29,744 nucleotides of DNA from positions 1-29,744 of the forward strand of contig JAYVFR010000020.1 of NCBI GenBank assembly GCA_043772945.1, written 5' to 3'. Each line of letters starts with the position of its first letter. The first letter of the stretch is position 1. The DNA is from JAYVFR01 sp043772945 (lineage in GTDB: Bacteria > Patescibacteriota > JACMRA01). Made by a program: the position numbers and the translations under genes. Shown here in pieces: positions 22,700 to 29,669 of the stretch. Under the pieces are notes generated by a model. The model was not told the DNA's origin, did not search any database, and saw nothing but the letters and a program-made list of their open reading frames with translations.

Positions 22700-22793
22700 A
22701 TATTTGACAATAAATCGTTTTTTTTTTTGCGGTCAAATTAGTTAGGTGATTTAATTGCTTAATTTATTTACATATCAAGTAGGTAGCAAACTC

Positions 22794-23141
22794 GTGACCA
22801 AATCTGGTTCAGGTTGGGAAAGTTGGCAAAAAGATCCTTCAACTGATCGATCTTTTAAAACTTCTAAAGATGGTACAGAAATTTTATACGGCGAAAATGC
22901 TAACGCCAGCAATAGAAACTCTGACAAAAACCATATGCACTTTTACCAAGATGGTAGCTACTCTCAAAAACGAGATGGTGATAACATCGGTGGAATCAAA
23001 GAAGATATCAACACAGCCGTTACTGGATTCTTAGGATCCAATAATTCGTCTAGTTCATCTGACTCTTCTAGCTCATCTTCGTCTTCATCAGCCGATGCGG
23101 ATGCGGGTTCTTTCAATCTGTTCGATCCTTCTACTTGGTAA
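22794..23141 (+). CDS. Small Ser/Asp-rich orphan protein (family member 1)
   Basis: 115 residues from GTG 22794 (MTKSGSGWESWQKDPSTDRS). I prefer this start to TTG 22755 because TAGGT precedes it and the second residue then matches the relative at 23773. The body is hydrophilic, with GENANASNRNSDKNHMHFYQ and DGSYSQKRDGDN. The tail has an almost pure Ser/Asp run (about residues 80-104), then FNLFDPSTW. There is no signal peptide or membrane segment. Codon use is richer in G and C than in neighbours. It is followed by a two-hairpin 3' module that is also found after the gene at 23773. Function unknown; the two genes are an apparent duplication. Confidence 0.75.
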   Translation: MTKSGSGWESWQKDPSTDRSFKTSKDGTEILYGENANASNRNSDKNHMHFYQDGSYSQKRDGDNIGGIKEDINTAVTGFLGSNNSSSSSDSSSSSSSSSADADAGSFNLFDPSTW

Positions 23142-23220
23142 TCTAACTTAAGAACTCTGAGTTCTTGTTAGAAACAAACCCCTTAGTCTGCATATTATTT
23201 GTAGATTAGGGGTGTTTTTT
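23142..23220 (+). terminator. Two-hairpin 3' module (copy 1)
   Basis: First hairpin: TCTAAC-TT-AAGAACT (23142-23156) with AGTTCTT-GTTAGA (23160-23172). Second: ACCCCTTAGTCT (23178-23189) with AGATTAGGGGT (23203-23213), then a T6 run. The same order and sequence recur at 24061-24140. Confidence 0.8.
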
Positions 23221-23257
23221 GTGAAAAAAATGTAGTTAAGTATGCATTATCATTTCA

Positions 23258-23713
23258 TTATTTGATTTCATCGAGAAATTCATACAAGCTAATGCCTGGA
23301 TAACTATTTCTAATATTAAATAGTTTAATTAATTGATTTATTTCTTCTGGGGTTTTATTTTTTAATTCAGCTTCTTCTTGAATTTTAAAGTCATTAAAAC
23401 GATCTTTGCGAGATTTGATAATTTCTAAAATATCTTTAACCTCAACATCTTTTTTTTGGCTTAATTCTAACCAAAAGTCAAATAATTTGAAGTTTAATTC
23501 TTGAACATGTTTTAAAATATCGTGTTCTAATGGTTTGTTGATAAAATTTTCTAAAAATATTTTTTCAATTTCTCCCAGTCCGTTAGAAATTAAAAGTGGT
23601 TTATCTTCAAGCGAAAAGACACTAATTTTATGGGATAAACATACCTTAAGAATGTTTTGATTAGTTAATTTGTTATTGAACATAAAAATAATTTGACAAT
23701 TTTTTTTATGCAA
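23258..23713 (-). CDS. Orphan soluble protein, unknown function
   Basis: 151 residues from ATG 23713, or 141 from the internal ATG 23683 (MFNNKLTNQNILKVCLSHK), which is the more natural start. It is Lys/Glu/Leu-rich and largely helical, with FWLELSQKKDVEVKDILEII and a C-terminal segment IRNSYPGISLYEFLDEIK. No motif, signal peptide or membrane segment. No Shine-Dalgarno sequence. It lies antisense between the two related Ser/Asp-rich genes, with its stop 38 bases beyond the first 3' module. No family recognised. Confidence 0.6.
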   Translation of the reverse strand: MHKKNCQIIFMFNNKLTNQNILKVCLSHKISVFSLEDKPLLISNGLGEIEKIFLENFINKPLEHDILKHVQELNFKLFDFWLELSQKKDVEVKDILEIIKSRKDRFNDFKIQEEAELKNKTPEEINQLIKLFNIRNSYPGISLYEFLDEIK

Positions 23714-23772
23714 GCGTGTTTTTGTTAGTCTTTGACTAATTGTCTACAGCTATATTTTTTAAGGTTAATTCC

Positions 23773-24063
23773 ATGACTGATGGCAGTCGTCAATTCAACA
23801 GCGGTAAGTGAGACAGCTCTGATTGGCAAGAAGATCTTTTTGGAGATTTTTCTAAACAATCAGCTTCTGAAAGTGGCAAAGTAACCACTTTGTCTCAATC
23901 TGGTTCAGATCGAGCGAATGACGGGGAATATCCTCATGTAACTCATGATTATTATACTCATGGGAAGCTTGAAGGTCAGACATCCACTCATTACTCGAGA
24001 TCCTCTAGTGATCATAGCGATATTGACGATGTTGATTTAGATCATCATCAAATTAAACGCTAA
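23773..24063 (+). pseudogene. Ser/Asp/His-rich orphan (family member 2) with in-frame TGA at codon 13
   Basis: The frame begins MTDGSRQFNSGK, meets TGA at 23809-23811, and then continues open for 83 codons: DSSDWQEDLFGDFSKQS, then YPHVTHDYYTHGKLEG and HSDIDDVDLDHHQIKR. Aligned with the relative at 22794, the TGA falls where GSGWESWQKD has Trp, so a TGG-to-TGA change is the simplest explanation. AAGG lies eight bases upstream and a perfect hairpin TTAGTC-TTT-GACTAA (23725-23739) lies in the leader. The two-hairpin 3' module follows. Readthrough or recoding is possible, but other genes here use TGG for Trp and TGA for stop. Confidence 0.7.
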
Positions 24064-24170
24064 CTTAAGAACGTTAAAGTTCTTGTTAGAAACTAGCTCC
24101 TCTAGTCCACACATTTGTTTGTAGATTAGGGGGATTTTTTGTGAAAAGAAAACCAAGAGGGAGTTTTTTT
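24061..24170 (+). terminator. Two-hairpin 3' module (copy 2) with repeated tail
   Basis: First hairpin: TAAC-TT-AAGAAC (24061-24072) with GTTCTT-GTTA (24079-24088). Second: TCCTCTAGTC (24098-24107) with GATTAGGGGGA (24124-24134), then T6. The tail CAAGAGGGAGTTTTTTT (24154-24170) can also pair through AGAGGGAG with CTCCTCT (24097-24103). Confidence 0.75.
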
Positions 24171-24224
24171 AGTTTGCAATAATTCTAAAAATTAATTAAA
24201 ATCCAATGAAATAATTAATTTTTT

Positions 24225-24521
24225 ATGCCTAAAAATACTGAAAATATTACTAATTTTATGCACGAAATACCAGAGGATCTTCAAAAAATTCTATCGGCTT
24301 CTATAAAATTACAAGTTGCATGGGATAAATTAACGCCCCTTGCTCGCAACGAATGGATTTGTTGGATAACAATTGTTAAAAAAGAAGAGACAAGACTCGA
24401 GCATTTAGAAAGAGTACAAGTAGAGCTGTTAGAAGGTCAAAAAAGACCCTGCTGTTGGCCAGGTTGCCCGCATCGTAGACCAAGCGCTCAGAAATGGTTT
24501 GCAAAAAAAGTGCTAAGATAA
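24225..24521 (+). CDS. YdeI/OmdA-like C-terminal domain protein
   Basis: 98 residues. IPEDLQKILSASIKLQVAWD, KLTPLARNEWICWITIVKKE and ETRLEHLERVQVELLEGQKR match the bacteriocin-protection YdeI/OmpD-associated (OmdA) C-terminal helical domain, whose hallmark is the WIxxAKxxETRxxR pattern. It continues PCCWPGCPHRRP, which adds three Cys and a His that might bind a metal. The N-terminal domain usual in longer family members is missing. The exact role of the family is unclear. The ATG has no Shine-Dalgarno sequence. It directly precedes the tRNA-Gln promoter. Confidence 0.75.
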   Translation: MPKNTENITNFMHEIPEDLQKILSASIKLQVAWDKLTPLARNEWICWITIVKKEETRLEHLERVQVELLEGQKRPCCWPGCPHRRPSAQKWFAKKVLR

Positions 24522-24525
24522 ATCA

Positions 24526-24556
24526 TTGACAAAAATTACTTCATTAGAAAGATTAT
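24526..24556 (+). promoter_or_regulatory. Promoter of the tRNA-Gln / tRNA-Arg pair
   Basis: TTGACA at 24526-24531 and GATTAT at 24551-24556 with a 19-bp spacer, about ten bases before tRNA-Gln. Confidence 0.45.
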
Positions 24557-24567
24557 TAGTTATTGAT

Positions 24568-24641
24568 TCGGGGATCGTCTAGGGGTAGGACCGGAGCCTT
24601 TGGAGCTCTTAACCGGGGTTCGAATCCCTGTCCCCGAACCA
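24568..24641 (+). tRNA. tRNA-Gln (anticodon TTG)
   Basis: The acceptor stem TCGGGGA pairs with TCCCCGA, the anticodon loop is CTTTGGA, and the T arm is GGGGTTCGAATCCCTG. The discriminator is A, and CCA is encoded at 24639-24641. Confidence 0.95.
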
Positions 24642-24693
24642 GCTAAAATAAAACTTAAAATTAAATTTAATTCACTAAAAATAAAAACATTTT

Positions 24694-24770
24694 GGTTTCG
24701 TAGCTCAATTGGATAGAGCAGCTCCGTCCTAAGGAGAAGGTTATGCGTTCAAGTCGCGTCGAGACCACCA
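24694..24770 (+). tRNA. tRNA-Arg (anticodon CCT)
   Basis: The acceptor stem GGTTTCG pairs with CGAGACC, the anticodon loop is GTCCTAA, and the T arm is ATGCGTTCAAGTCGCGT. CCA is encoded at 24768-24770. It lies 52 bases after tRNA-Gln and is probably on the same transcript. Confidence 0.93.
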
Positions 24771-24799
24771 TTTTAATTCAAATTATTGTCGTAATCAAA

Positions 24800-25123
24800 T
24801 TATTTAGCTATTGGGTTATCCTGGTATTTAGTCCCTGTCGGTAATTGCTGGCTTGTGGCATTCTTAGAATTTGGTACATTTATAGCGCTAGGATTCTCTG
24901 ATACACTATTACTCACCTTGACTATTCCAAACATTATAAATATAGAAATCATACAAATACAAGCTCCGATAAATCTGTAAGCAAGAGTTCCTGTGCCACC
25001 ACCAAATTTACTTTCTATAAAATCTAAGAAATAAACTTGATGATTTAAATAATACGAATATTTAATCAATACAAGACCAACAGCAATTCCTATAACACCT
25101 ATTACAAAAGTATTAAAATCCAT
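24800..25123 (-). CDS. Small two-pass membrane protein, unknown function
   Basis: 107 residues with two membrane segments (about 4-24 and 50-67) separated by a polar stretch (NHQVYFLDFIESKFGGGTGT), then a hydrophilic C-terminal tail ending TGTKYQDNPIAK. The layout, with an amphipathic loop containing GGGTGTLAYR before the second segment, is seen in small membrane proteins of reduced-genome bacteria, but I cannot name a function. It is divergent from the wecG gene with 24 bases between the starts, and converges on tRNA-Arg. Confidence 0.65.
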   Translation of the reverse strand: MDFNTFVIGVIGIAVGLVLIKYSYYLNHQVYFLDFIESKFGGGTGTLAYRFIGACICMISIFIMFGIVKVSNSVSENPSAINVPNSKNATSQQLPTGTKYQDNPIAK

Positions 25124-25147
25124 GTAAACGTTTTCTAAACTAAATTT

Positions 25148-26071
25148 ATGCCTTTGACAAGTTTTTGTGGAGTTTCATTACCTCAAGTTAAATTAGCAGA
25201 ATTAGAGACTAAACTTTCTAATTTAGAACCTAACGCTCATAAAAGTTTATATTTTCTTTATTCAGAATTTTTAATCAGAGCTGAAAGAAATTTGAATTAC
25301 AAGGAGGTTTTGAAAAATGCTAGTATTACAGCCATTGATGGGAGAGGGCTTGAGTGGACTAATCAAGTTTTATTGAATCGATCAAAAATAACAAACTCTA
25401 GAAAAGGAATAAGTCTTTTTTTTAGGGCATTTATAAATATTTTCACAGGGATTTGGGTTATTTTATTGAACCAAAAAATAGCAATAACTAATAATGAGGT
25501 TATTTTAGGACGAAATTTTATTTATTATTTATTTGAGCAAGCTAATTTAAAAAAGTATAAAATTGCTATAATTGGCGGAAATCAAACTCTAGAAAATAAT
25601 CTCAAAAAAAAGTTTCCTGGTGGCATATTTAAAGTTTGGCAAACCAATACTAACTCCAATTTAATGAGAGATATTCCTGAAAAGACTATAATTGCTGGTA
25701 GCTATAAGGAGAAATACAGTTTTTTAAACCAAGATAATTTGTTTATAGAATTCCCTGAGTTATTAGGCTCAATTAATTTCTTAGAAAGTGAAAAGTGGGA
25801 TCATATATTTGTTACTATTGGCGGAGCAAGTGGTAAACAAGAGTTTTTATGCAATCAGATTACAAGCAATCCTAAAATTAAATTTCGCCTTGTTACAGGA
25901 ATAGGAGCAGCCCTTGATCATTTAGGAGGAAATAATAAGCAAAAACAAACCCCTAAGATTTTAGAGAAATTAGGGCTTGAGTGGTTGTTTAGAATTATTA
26001 CAAACCCAAGAAGAGTCGTTAGAATCTTAGACTCAGTGCTAACACTCTGGTGGCTTACAAGTATGAAATAA
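25148..26071 (+). CDS. WecG/TagA/CpsF family glycosyltransferase
   Basis: GT26-family enzymes transfer N-acetylmannosamine or a related sugar to a lipid-linked acceptor in building teichoic acids or other surface glycans. 307 residues. Family features are SITAIDGRGLEW (the usual DGxGxxW motif), a segment LGRNFIYYLFEQANLKKYKI with AIIGG, and VTIGGASGKQEFL, the counterpart of the conserved GxPKQE motif. The C-terminal part, LEKLGLEWLFRIITNPRR, is typical and helps membrane association. The family is usually about 240 residues; the extra length is mainly at the N-terminus. It starts without a Shine-Dalgarno sequence. Its stop codon lies inside a 21-bp direct repeat. Confidence 0.85.
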   Translation: MPLTSFCGVSLPQVKLAELETKLSNLEPNAHKSLYFLYSEFLIRAERNLNYKEVLKNASITAIDGRGLEWTNQVLLNRSKITNSRKGISLFFRAFINIFTGIWVILLNQKIAITNNEVILGRNFIYYLFEQANLKKYKIAIIGGNQTLENNLKKKFPGGIFKVWQTNTNSNLMRDIPEKTIIAGSYKEKYSFLNQDNLFIEFPELLGSINFLESEKWDHIFVTIGGASGKQEFLCNQITSNPKIKFRLVTGIGAALDHLGGNNKQKQTPKILEKLGLEWLFRIITNPRRVVRILDSVLTLWWLTSMK

Positions 26072-26087
26072 AGTCTTTTGACAGTTT
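26067..26087 (+). repeat. 21-bp direct repeat, left copy
   Basis: AATAAAGTCTTTTGACAGTTT occurs exactly here and at 27103-27123, except that one base is shown beyond the 20-base core AATAAAGTCTTTTGACAGTT. The copies flank the disrupted nucleotidyltransferase gene. The left copy contains the stop codon of the glycosyltransferase gene. Confidence 0.85.
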
Positions 26088-26090
26088 CTT

Positions 26091-26938
26091 TTAAGAAAGA
26101 GGTTTGATGTTTAGACTTTCTATTATTGACTTAGCTTTGCCTCTAAATTCAAAATTAGTAAATCTAGATAATTCACTAATAAAGGTTTTCAAGGTAGTAT
26201 TGATATTCATGAACTGTTTTAAAATCCCAAAACTATGAAAAAAAGATTCTTCACCTTGTTCTGCAGTTTTCTGTAAAAATAAGGCTACTAAAAAAGCATC
26301 ATTTTCTAGTATTTCTTGGAAAATACTTGTATCAATGTTCTCAATTTTAGCATCTGAGCGAATTAAAGTTAGGTCCGAATAGAATTTTAAAGCTCGCATT
26401 CCTTGTCTGTATCTTCTGTTAGTCCCCGATTCATATTTATTAGGTCGAATAGTACCATCAATTAAATCGCAAAGAGCTTCTTTTGTCGTATAAATATGAT
26501 TTTGAGTTATAAACCCTTCATTAATTGTAAAGTCTCGCGTGGATAAGTTTTCGTTAATTCTTTCTGTTTTAGCCCATGTCCATTGCTATAATCATCTTCC
26601 ATAAATTCTTCAATAACTTGTTGTATTTTATGCTCATCAGGTTTATGATGTGCCAAAGCTATTAAATCTAGATCACGAATAGGAGTATATTTTAACCCAA
26701 GCCATTCTAGCATATAACTTCTAAACGTTCCTCCTGTGAGAGCAAACCCTTCAGGAACTGTAATTCCTTTTTCTGAAGTAGGTAACGTAAAATTGTGTGG
26801 TATTTTAATAACATTTAATTTTTGGCTTTCATATTCACCCCATTTTTTATAATCAATTACTTTGGCTTTTGATTCAACTATTTTTTTTAGAAGTTCTTTT
26901 TTATCTTCAAAATTTTTTAAAAAGTAACGCATAGACAT
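26091..26938 (-). pseudogene. CCA-adding/poly(A) polymerase-type nucleotidyltransferase, frameshifted
   Basis: The first frame (26938 to 26507) starts MSMRYFLKNFEDKKELL and has the active-site pattern GGTFR (69-73) and RDLDL (88-92) of class II tRNA nucleotidyltransferases. After DDYSNGHG it runs off frame. A minus-one shift near 26565-26585 restores WAKTERINENLSTRDFTINE, which carries the family motif RDFTIN. It then continues without a stop through CDLIDGTIRPNKYESGTN and RRYRQGMRALKFYSDL, the usual RxxRxxRF neck region, to PLS at 26091. A lost base in the GGG run at 26575-26573 would explain it. About 280 residues rejoined is short for a CCA enzyme (normally 390 or more), so the C-terminal domains are reduced. 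tRNAs here already encode CCA. Confidence 0.7.
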
Positions 26939-26940
26939 AT

Positions 26941-26970
26941 AATCGACACTTTCTCGTTGTAGAGTCGATT
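26941..26970 (-). promoter_or_regulatory. Inverted repeat touching the nucleotidyltransferase start
   Basis: AATCGAC and GTCGATT (seven pairs, 16-base loop) end two bases before the ATG at 26938. There is no Shine-Dalgarno sequence. Confidence 0.4.
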
Positions 26971-27102
26971 ATTTTTGGTATTCTGCTGGTTTCTTTAAAC
27001 TTTTAGTTATAGATGCCCTGGATATTTATTAGGTCTGTTTGGAATAAGATTTGACATATTGCAGCGCGTAATAACACAAAACTTATCATACTTTTTACTT
27101 TT

Positions 27103-27123
27103 AATAAAGTCTTTTGACAGTTT
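27103..27123 (+). repeat. 21-bp direct repeat, right copy
   Basis: Second copy of the repeat at 26067-26087. Here its TTGACA (27114-27119) can serve as the -35 box of comM, with TTTAAT 18 bp downstream (27138-27143). The rest of 26971-27170 shows no gene. Confidence 0.8.
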
Positions 27124-27170
27124 TTTAAAAAAGTGAATTTAATATGATATTAATCTAATTTTATTCATTT

Positions 27171-28712
27171 ATGATCCAGAGAATTTATACGGCTGTAAAC
27201 CACGGTCTACAAACACAATTAATTACAGTTGAGTCTGACTTTAGTCCAGCTCTTCCAGCAGTTATAATTGTGGGTCTTCCTGATAAGGCTGTTCAGGAAT
27301 CTAAGGAGCGCATTAGAACGGCACTTAAACAATCAAATTTCGAGTTTCCACTTGGTAAAATTACAATTAATTTAGCCCCAGCTGATGTTTTAAAAACTGG
27401 AACTAATTTTGATTTACCGATTGCTATTTCAATTCTCCAAATGACAGGGTACATTAAAGAAACTAGTGCGAATTACGAGACCACTTTATTTGTTGGGGAA
27501 CTAGCCCTTGACGGCTCTTTGCGGGGAGTTAATGGAATTTTAAGCATTTGTCTTTGGGCCCGTAAAAATAACTATACCAGAGTTTTTATACCACTTGATA
27601 ATCAAGTAGAGGCAAGTTTAATTCAAGGTATAGATATTTATGTTGCTTCAAACTTAAATCAAATTGTAGATTTCTTAAACCAAAAAATTGTCTTAAATCC
27701 AGTTGAACCAATAGATATTACACAAATTAATAATAATTTTAAATCTGAAAATGAGTTGTATGATAATGATATGGCATATATTAGAGGTCAAAAAATTGCA
27801 AAGCGAGCGTTAGAAATTGCCGCCGCTGGTGGTCATAATATTTTGCTTATTGGTTCCCCAGGCTCTGGTAAGACACTCCTTGCTCGTAGCTATCCAACAA
27901 TTCTTCCTAGAATGATGGAGGGTGAAATTTTAGAAGCCACTGAAATTCACTCGGTGGCTGGCATACTTGATTCAAATAATATAATTAATATTAGACCTTT
28001 TAGAGCTCCTCATCATACTTCCTCTCACATTTCGCTCGTTGGCGGCGGCACTAAATTACGTCCAGGTGAGGTTAGTTTATCACATCGGGGAGTTTTATTT
28101 CTTGATGAGTTCCCTGAATTTAAGCGTGAGAGTCTTGAGGCACTTCGGCAACCTCTTGAGGATGGTTTCGTGCAAATTAGTCGAGCTAGTGGTAGTGTAA
28201 TTTATCCTGCTAAATTTTATTTAGTTGCGGCCGCTAACCCAACTCCAAGCGGCTTCGATACTAATGATCCTGATTGGGCTAATAAACCTCAAAATAAAGG
28301 AAGTATTGCTCGCTATCAGTCTAAATTTAGTGGTCCTATTATGGATAGAATTGATTTACATATTGAAGTTAATAGACCAAAACAAGAAGAGTTACAAACT
28401 CAAGTTTTAGCCGAAAGCTCTCATCAAATAGCAAAGAGAGTTCAAAAAGCTCGGGACAAACAGCTAAAAAGATTTGATAGTTTAAATATTTTTTCTAATT
28501 CTGAAATGAACTTATCACTTATTCAAAAACATTGTCAGCTAGATATAGTTTCTCAAAAATTAATTACGCAAGCAATTGATAAATACAAATTGAGCGCTAG
28601 AAGTTACATGAAAATTTTAAAACTTACTCGAACAATAGCCGATTTAGACAATTCAGACATAATTTTAATTCAACATTTAGCTGAAAGTTTGCAATATCGA
28701 CCAAAGTTTTAG
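27171..28712 (+). CDS. comM: ComM/YifB AAA+ ATPase (Mg-chelatase-like)
   Basis: ComM is a hexameric branch-migration helicase that helps integrate imported DNA during natural transformation. 513 residues, full length. The N-terminal ChlI-like domain (1-165) starts IQRIYTAVNHGLQTQLITVE and includes LPDKAVQESKERIRTAL and GKITINLAPADVLKTG. The AAA+ core has Walker A GSPGSGKT (228-235), FRAPHHTSSHISLVGGG, and Walker B LDEFPEF (311-317). The C-terminal Mg-chelatase subdomain has LSARSYMKILKLTRTIADL. Presence of comM fits a bacterium that takes up DNA, as Patescibacteria often do with type IV pili. Its stop codon overlaps that of map on the other strand. Confidence 0.95.
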   Translation: MIQRIYTAVNHGLQTQLITVESDFSPALPAVIIVGLPDKAVQESKERIRTALKQSNFEFPLGKITINLAPADVLKTGTNFDLPIAISILQMTGYIKETSANYETTLFVGELALDGSLRGVNGILSICLWARKNNYTRVFIPLDNQVEASLIQGIDIYVASNLNQIVDFLNQKIVLNPVEPIDITQINNNFKSENELYDNDMAYIRGQKIAKRALEIAAAGGHNILLIGSPGSGKTLLARSYPTILPRMMEGEILEATEIHSVAGILDSNNIINIRPFRAPHHTSSHISLVGGGTKLRPGEVSLSHRGVLFLDEFPEFKRESLEALRQPLEDGFVQISRASGSVIYPAKFYLVAAANPTPSGFDTNDPDWANKPQNKGSIARYQSKFSGPIMDRIDLHIEVNRPKQEELQTQVLAESSHQIAKRVQKARDKQLKRFDSLNIFSNSEMNLSLIQKHCQLDIVSQKLITQAIDKYKLSARSYMKILKLTRTIADLDNSDIILIQHLAESLQYRPKF

Positions 28713-29530
28713 AAGTCTTTAATTAGGTTTTTTGGCAGTGGTAATAATTCTGTTTCTGGAATATCTGTCAGTACTTCGTAACCATTTTTGGTTATAATTA
28801 TTTGGTGTTCAAACTGAGCAACCCATGAATTATCTTTAGTTCTAACAGTCCAACCATCACTATCTGATCTATCAAATTTAACTTCTTTTTTGCCTTCAGT
28901 AATCATTGGCTCAATACAGATAACTTCATTTTCAGCTAGTCTCCTACCTGTTCCTGCTTTACCTTGATGGGCTACAAATGGTGGTTCATGCATTTTATAA
29001 CCAATTCCATGGCCCCCTAAATCACTGACGTTTCCAAAACCTTTTTTTTGAACAAAAGTGTCAATTTGAGCTCCTATATCTCCAAGTTTAATTCCAGTTT
29101 TTAAAATTTTAATTCCTTCCCACATAGAGTTTTTTGCAACTTCTACAAGTTCTTTTATTCGTTCAGGTACTTCTCCTATAACATAAGTCATAGCAGAATC
29201 ACTAAACAAACCCTTATAATTAGCACCAATATCGAGAGTTAAAATACAGTTGTTGGGAATTATTTTGTTCATCGGGGCAATTCCATGAGCTACTTCCTCG
29301 TTAATAGATACGCAAATTGAATATTTGTATGGAGTATCTCCCCCATCGTCACAATTTAAAAAAGATGGAATAGCGTCATAACTAGTAATAAAGTCATATG
29401 CAAATTTATCTAATTCACCACAGCTGGCTCCTTCTCGGATAAGAGGAGTAATATGGTGAAAACAGCTCATTAGGATTTTGCACGAGTATTTTAACTTTTC
29501 TAAATCATCTATTGTTTTAATTATCGCCAT
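28709..29530 (-). CDS. map: Methionine aminopeptidase, type I
   Basis: Removes the N-terminal Met from new proteins in the cytoplasm. 273 residues. The di-metal ligands are Asp100 and Asp111 (LTLDIGANYKGLFSDSA), His174 (LGGHGIGYKMHEPP), Glu207 (CIEPM) and Glu241 (AQFEHQI), with the substrate His82 in EEVAHGI. The N-terminal part lacks the SH3-binding extension of eukaryotic enzymes. Its TAA (28711-28709) overlaps the TAG of comM (28710-28712), so no terminator separates the convergent genes. tRNA-Glu and tRNA-Lys lie upstream on the same strand and may be co-transcribed with it. No Shine-Dalgarno sequence. Confidence 0.96.
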   Translation of the reverse strand: MAIIKTIDDLEKLKYSCKILMSCFHHITPLIREGASCGELDKFAYDFITSYDAIPSFLNCDDGGDTPYKYSICVSINEEVAHGIAPMNKIIPNNCILTLDIGANYKGLFSDSAMTYVIGEVPERIKELVEVAKNSMWEGIKILKTGIKLGDIGAQIDTFVQKKGFGNVSDLGGHGIGYKMHEPPFVAHQGKAGTGRRLAENEVICIEPMITEGKKEVKFDRSDSDGWTVRTKDNSWVAQFEHQIIITKNGYEVLTDIPETELLPLPKNLIKDF

Positions 29531-29552
29531 TTTAAATTTAAAGTTAGTTTTT

Positions 29553-29627
29553 TGGTAGCGCTACGGGGAATTGAACCCCGGTTGCAGGAATGAAAGTCCT
29601 GAGTCCTAACCATTAGACGATAGCGCC
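29553..29627 (-). tRNA. tRNA-Glu (anticodon TTC)
   Basis: The acceptor stem GGCGCTA pairs with TAGCGCT, the anticodon stem CAGGA/TCCTG holds the loop CTTTCAT, and the T arm is CGGGGTTCAATTCCCCG. The discriminator is A, and CCA is encoded at 29555-29553. Confidence 0.95.
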
Positions 29628-29669
29628 ATTGAATTTATTGGTTTTACAATTTGTATTTATATTTTGACT

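Noticed and set aside
23773..24063. Alternative genetic code with TGA as Gly or Trp
   Set aside because: Long conserved genes (atpG, comM, map, rseP, lepB) have no in-frame TGA, Trp is TGG throughout, and TGA ends the methyltransferase-like gene and the 22385 gene in sensible places.
23142..24090. Integron attC sites in the 3' hairpins (ATCTAAC ... GTTAGAA)
   Set aside because: The ends loosely resemble attC core boxes, but the elements are only about 30 bp, lack the bulged bases and inner boxes, are followed by terminators, and no integrase is present.
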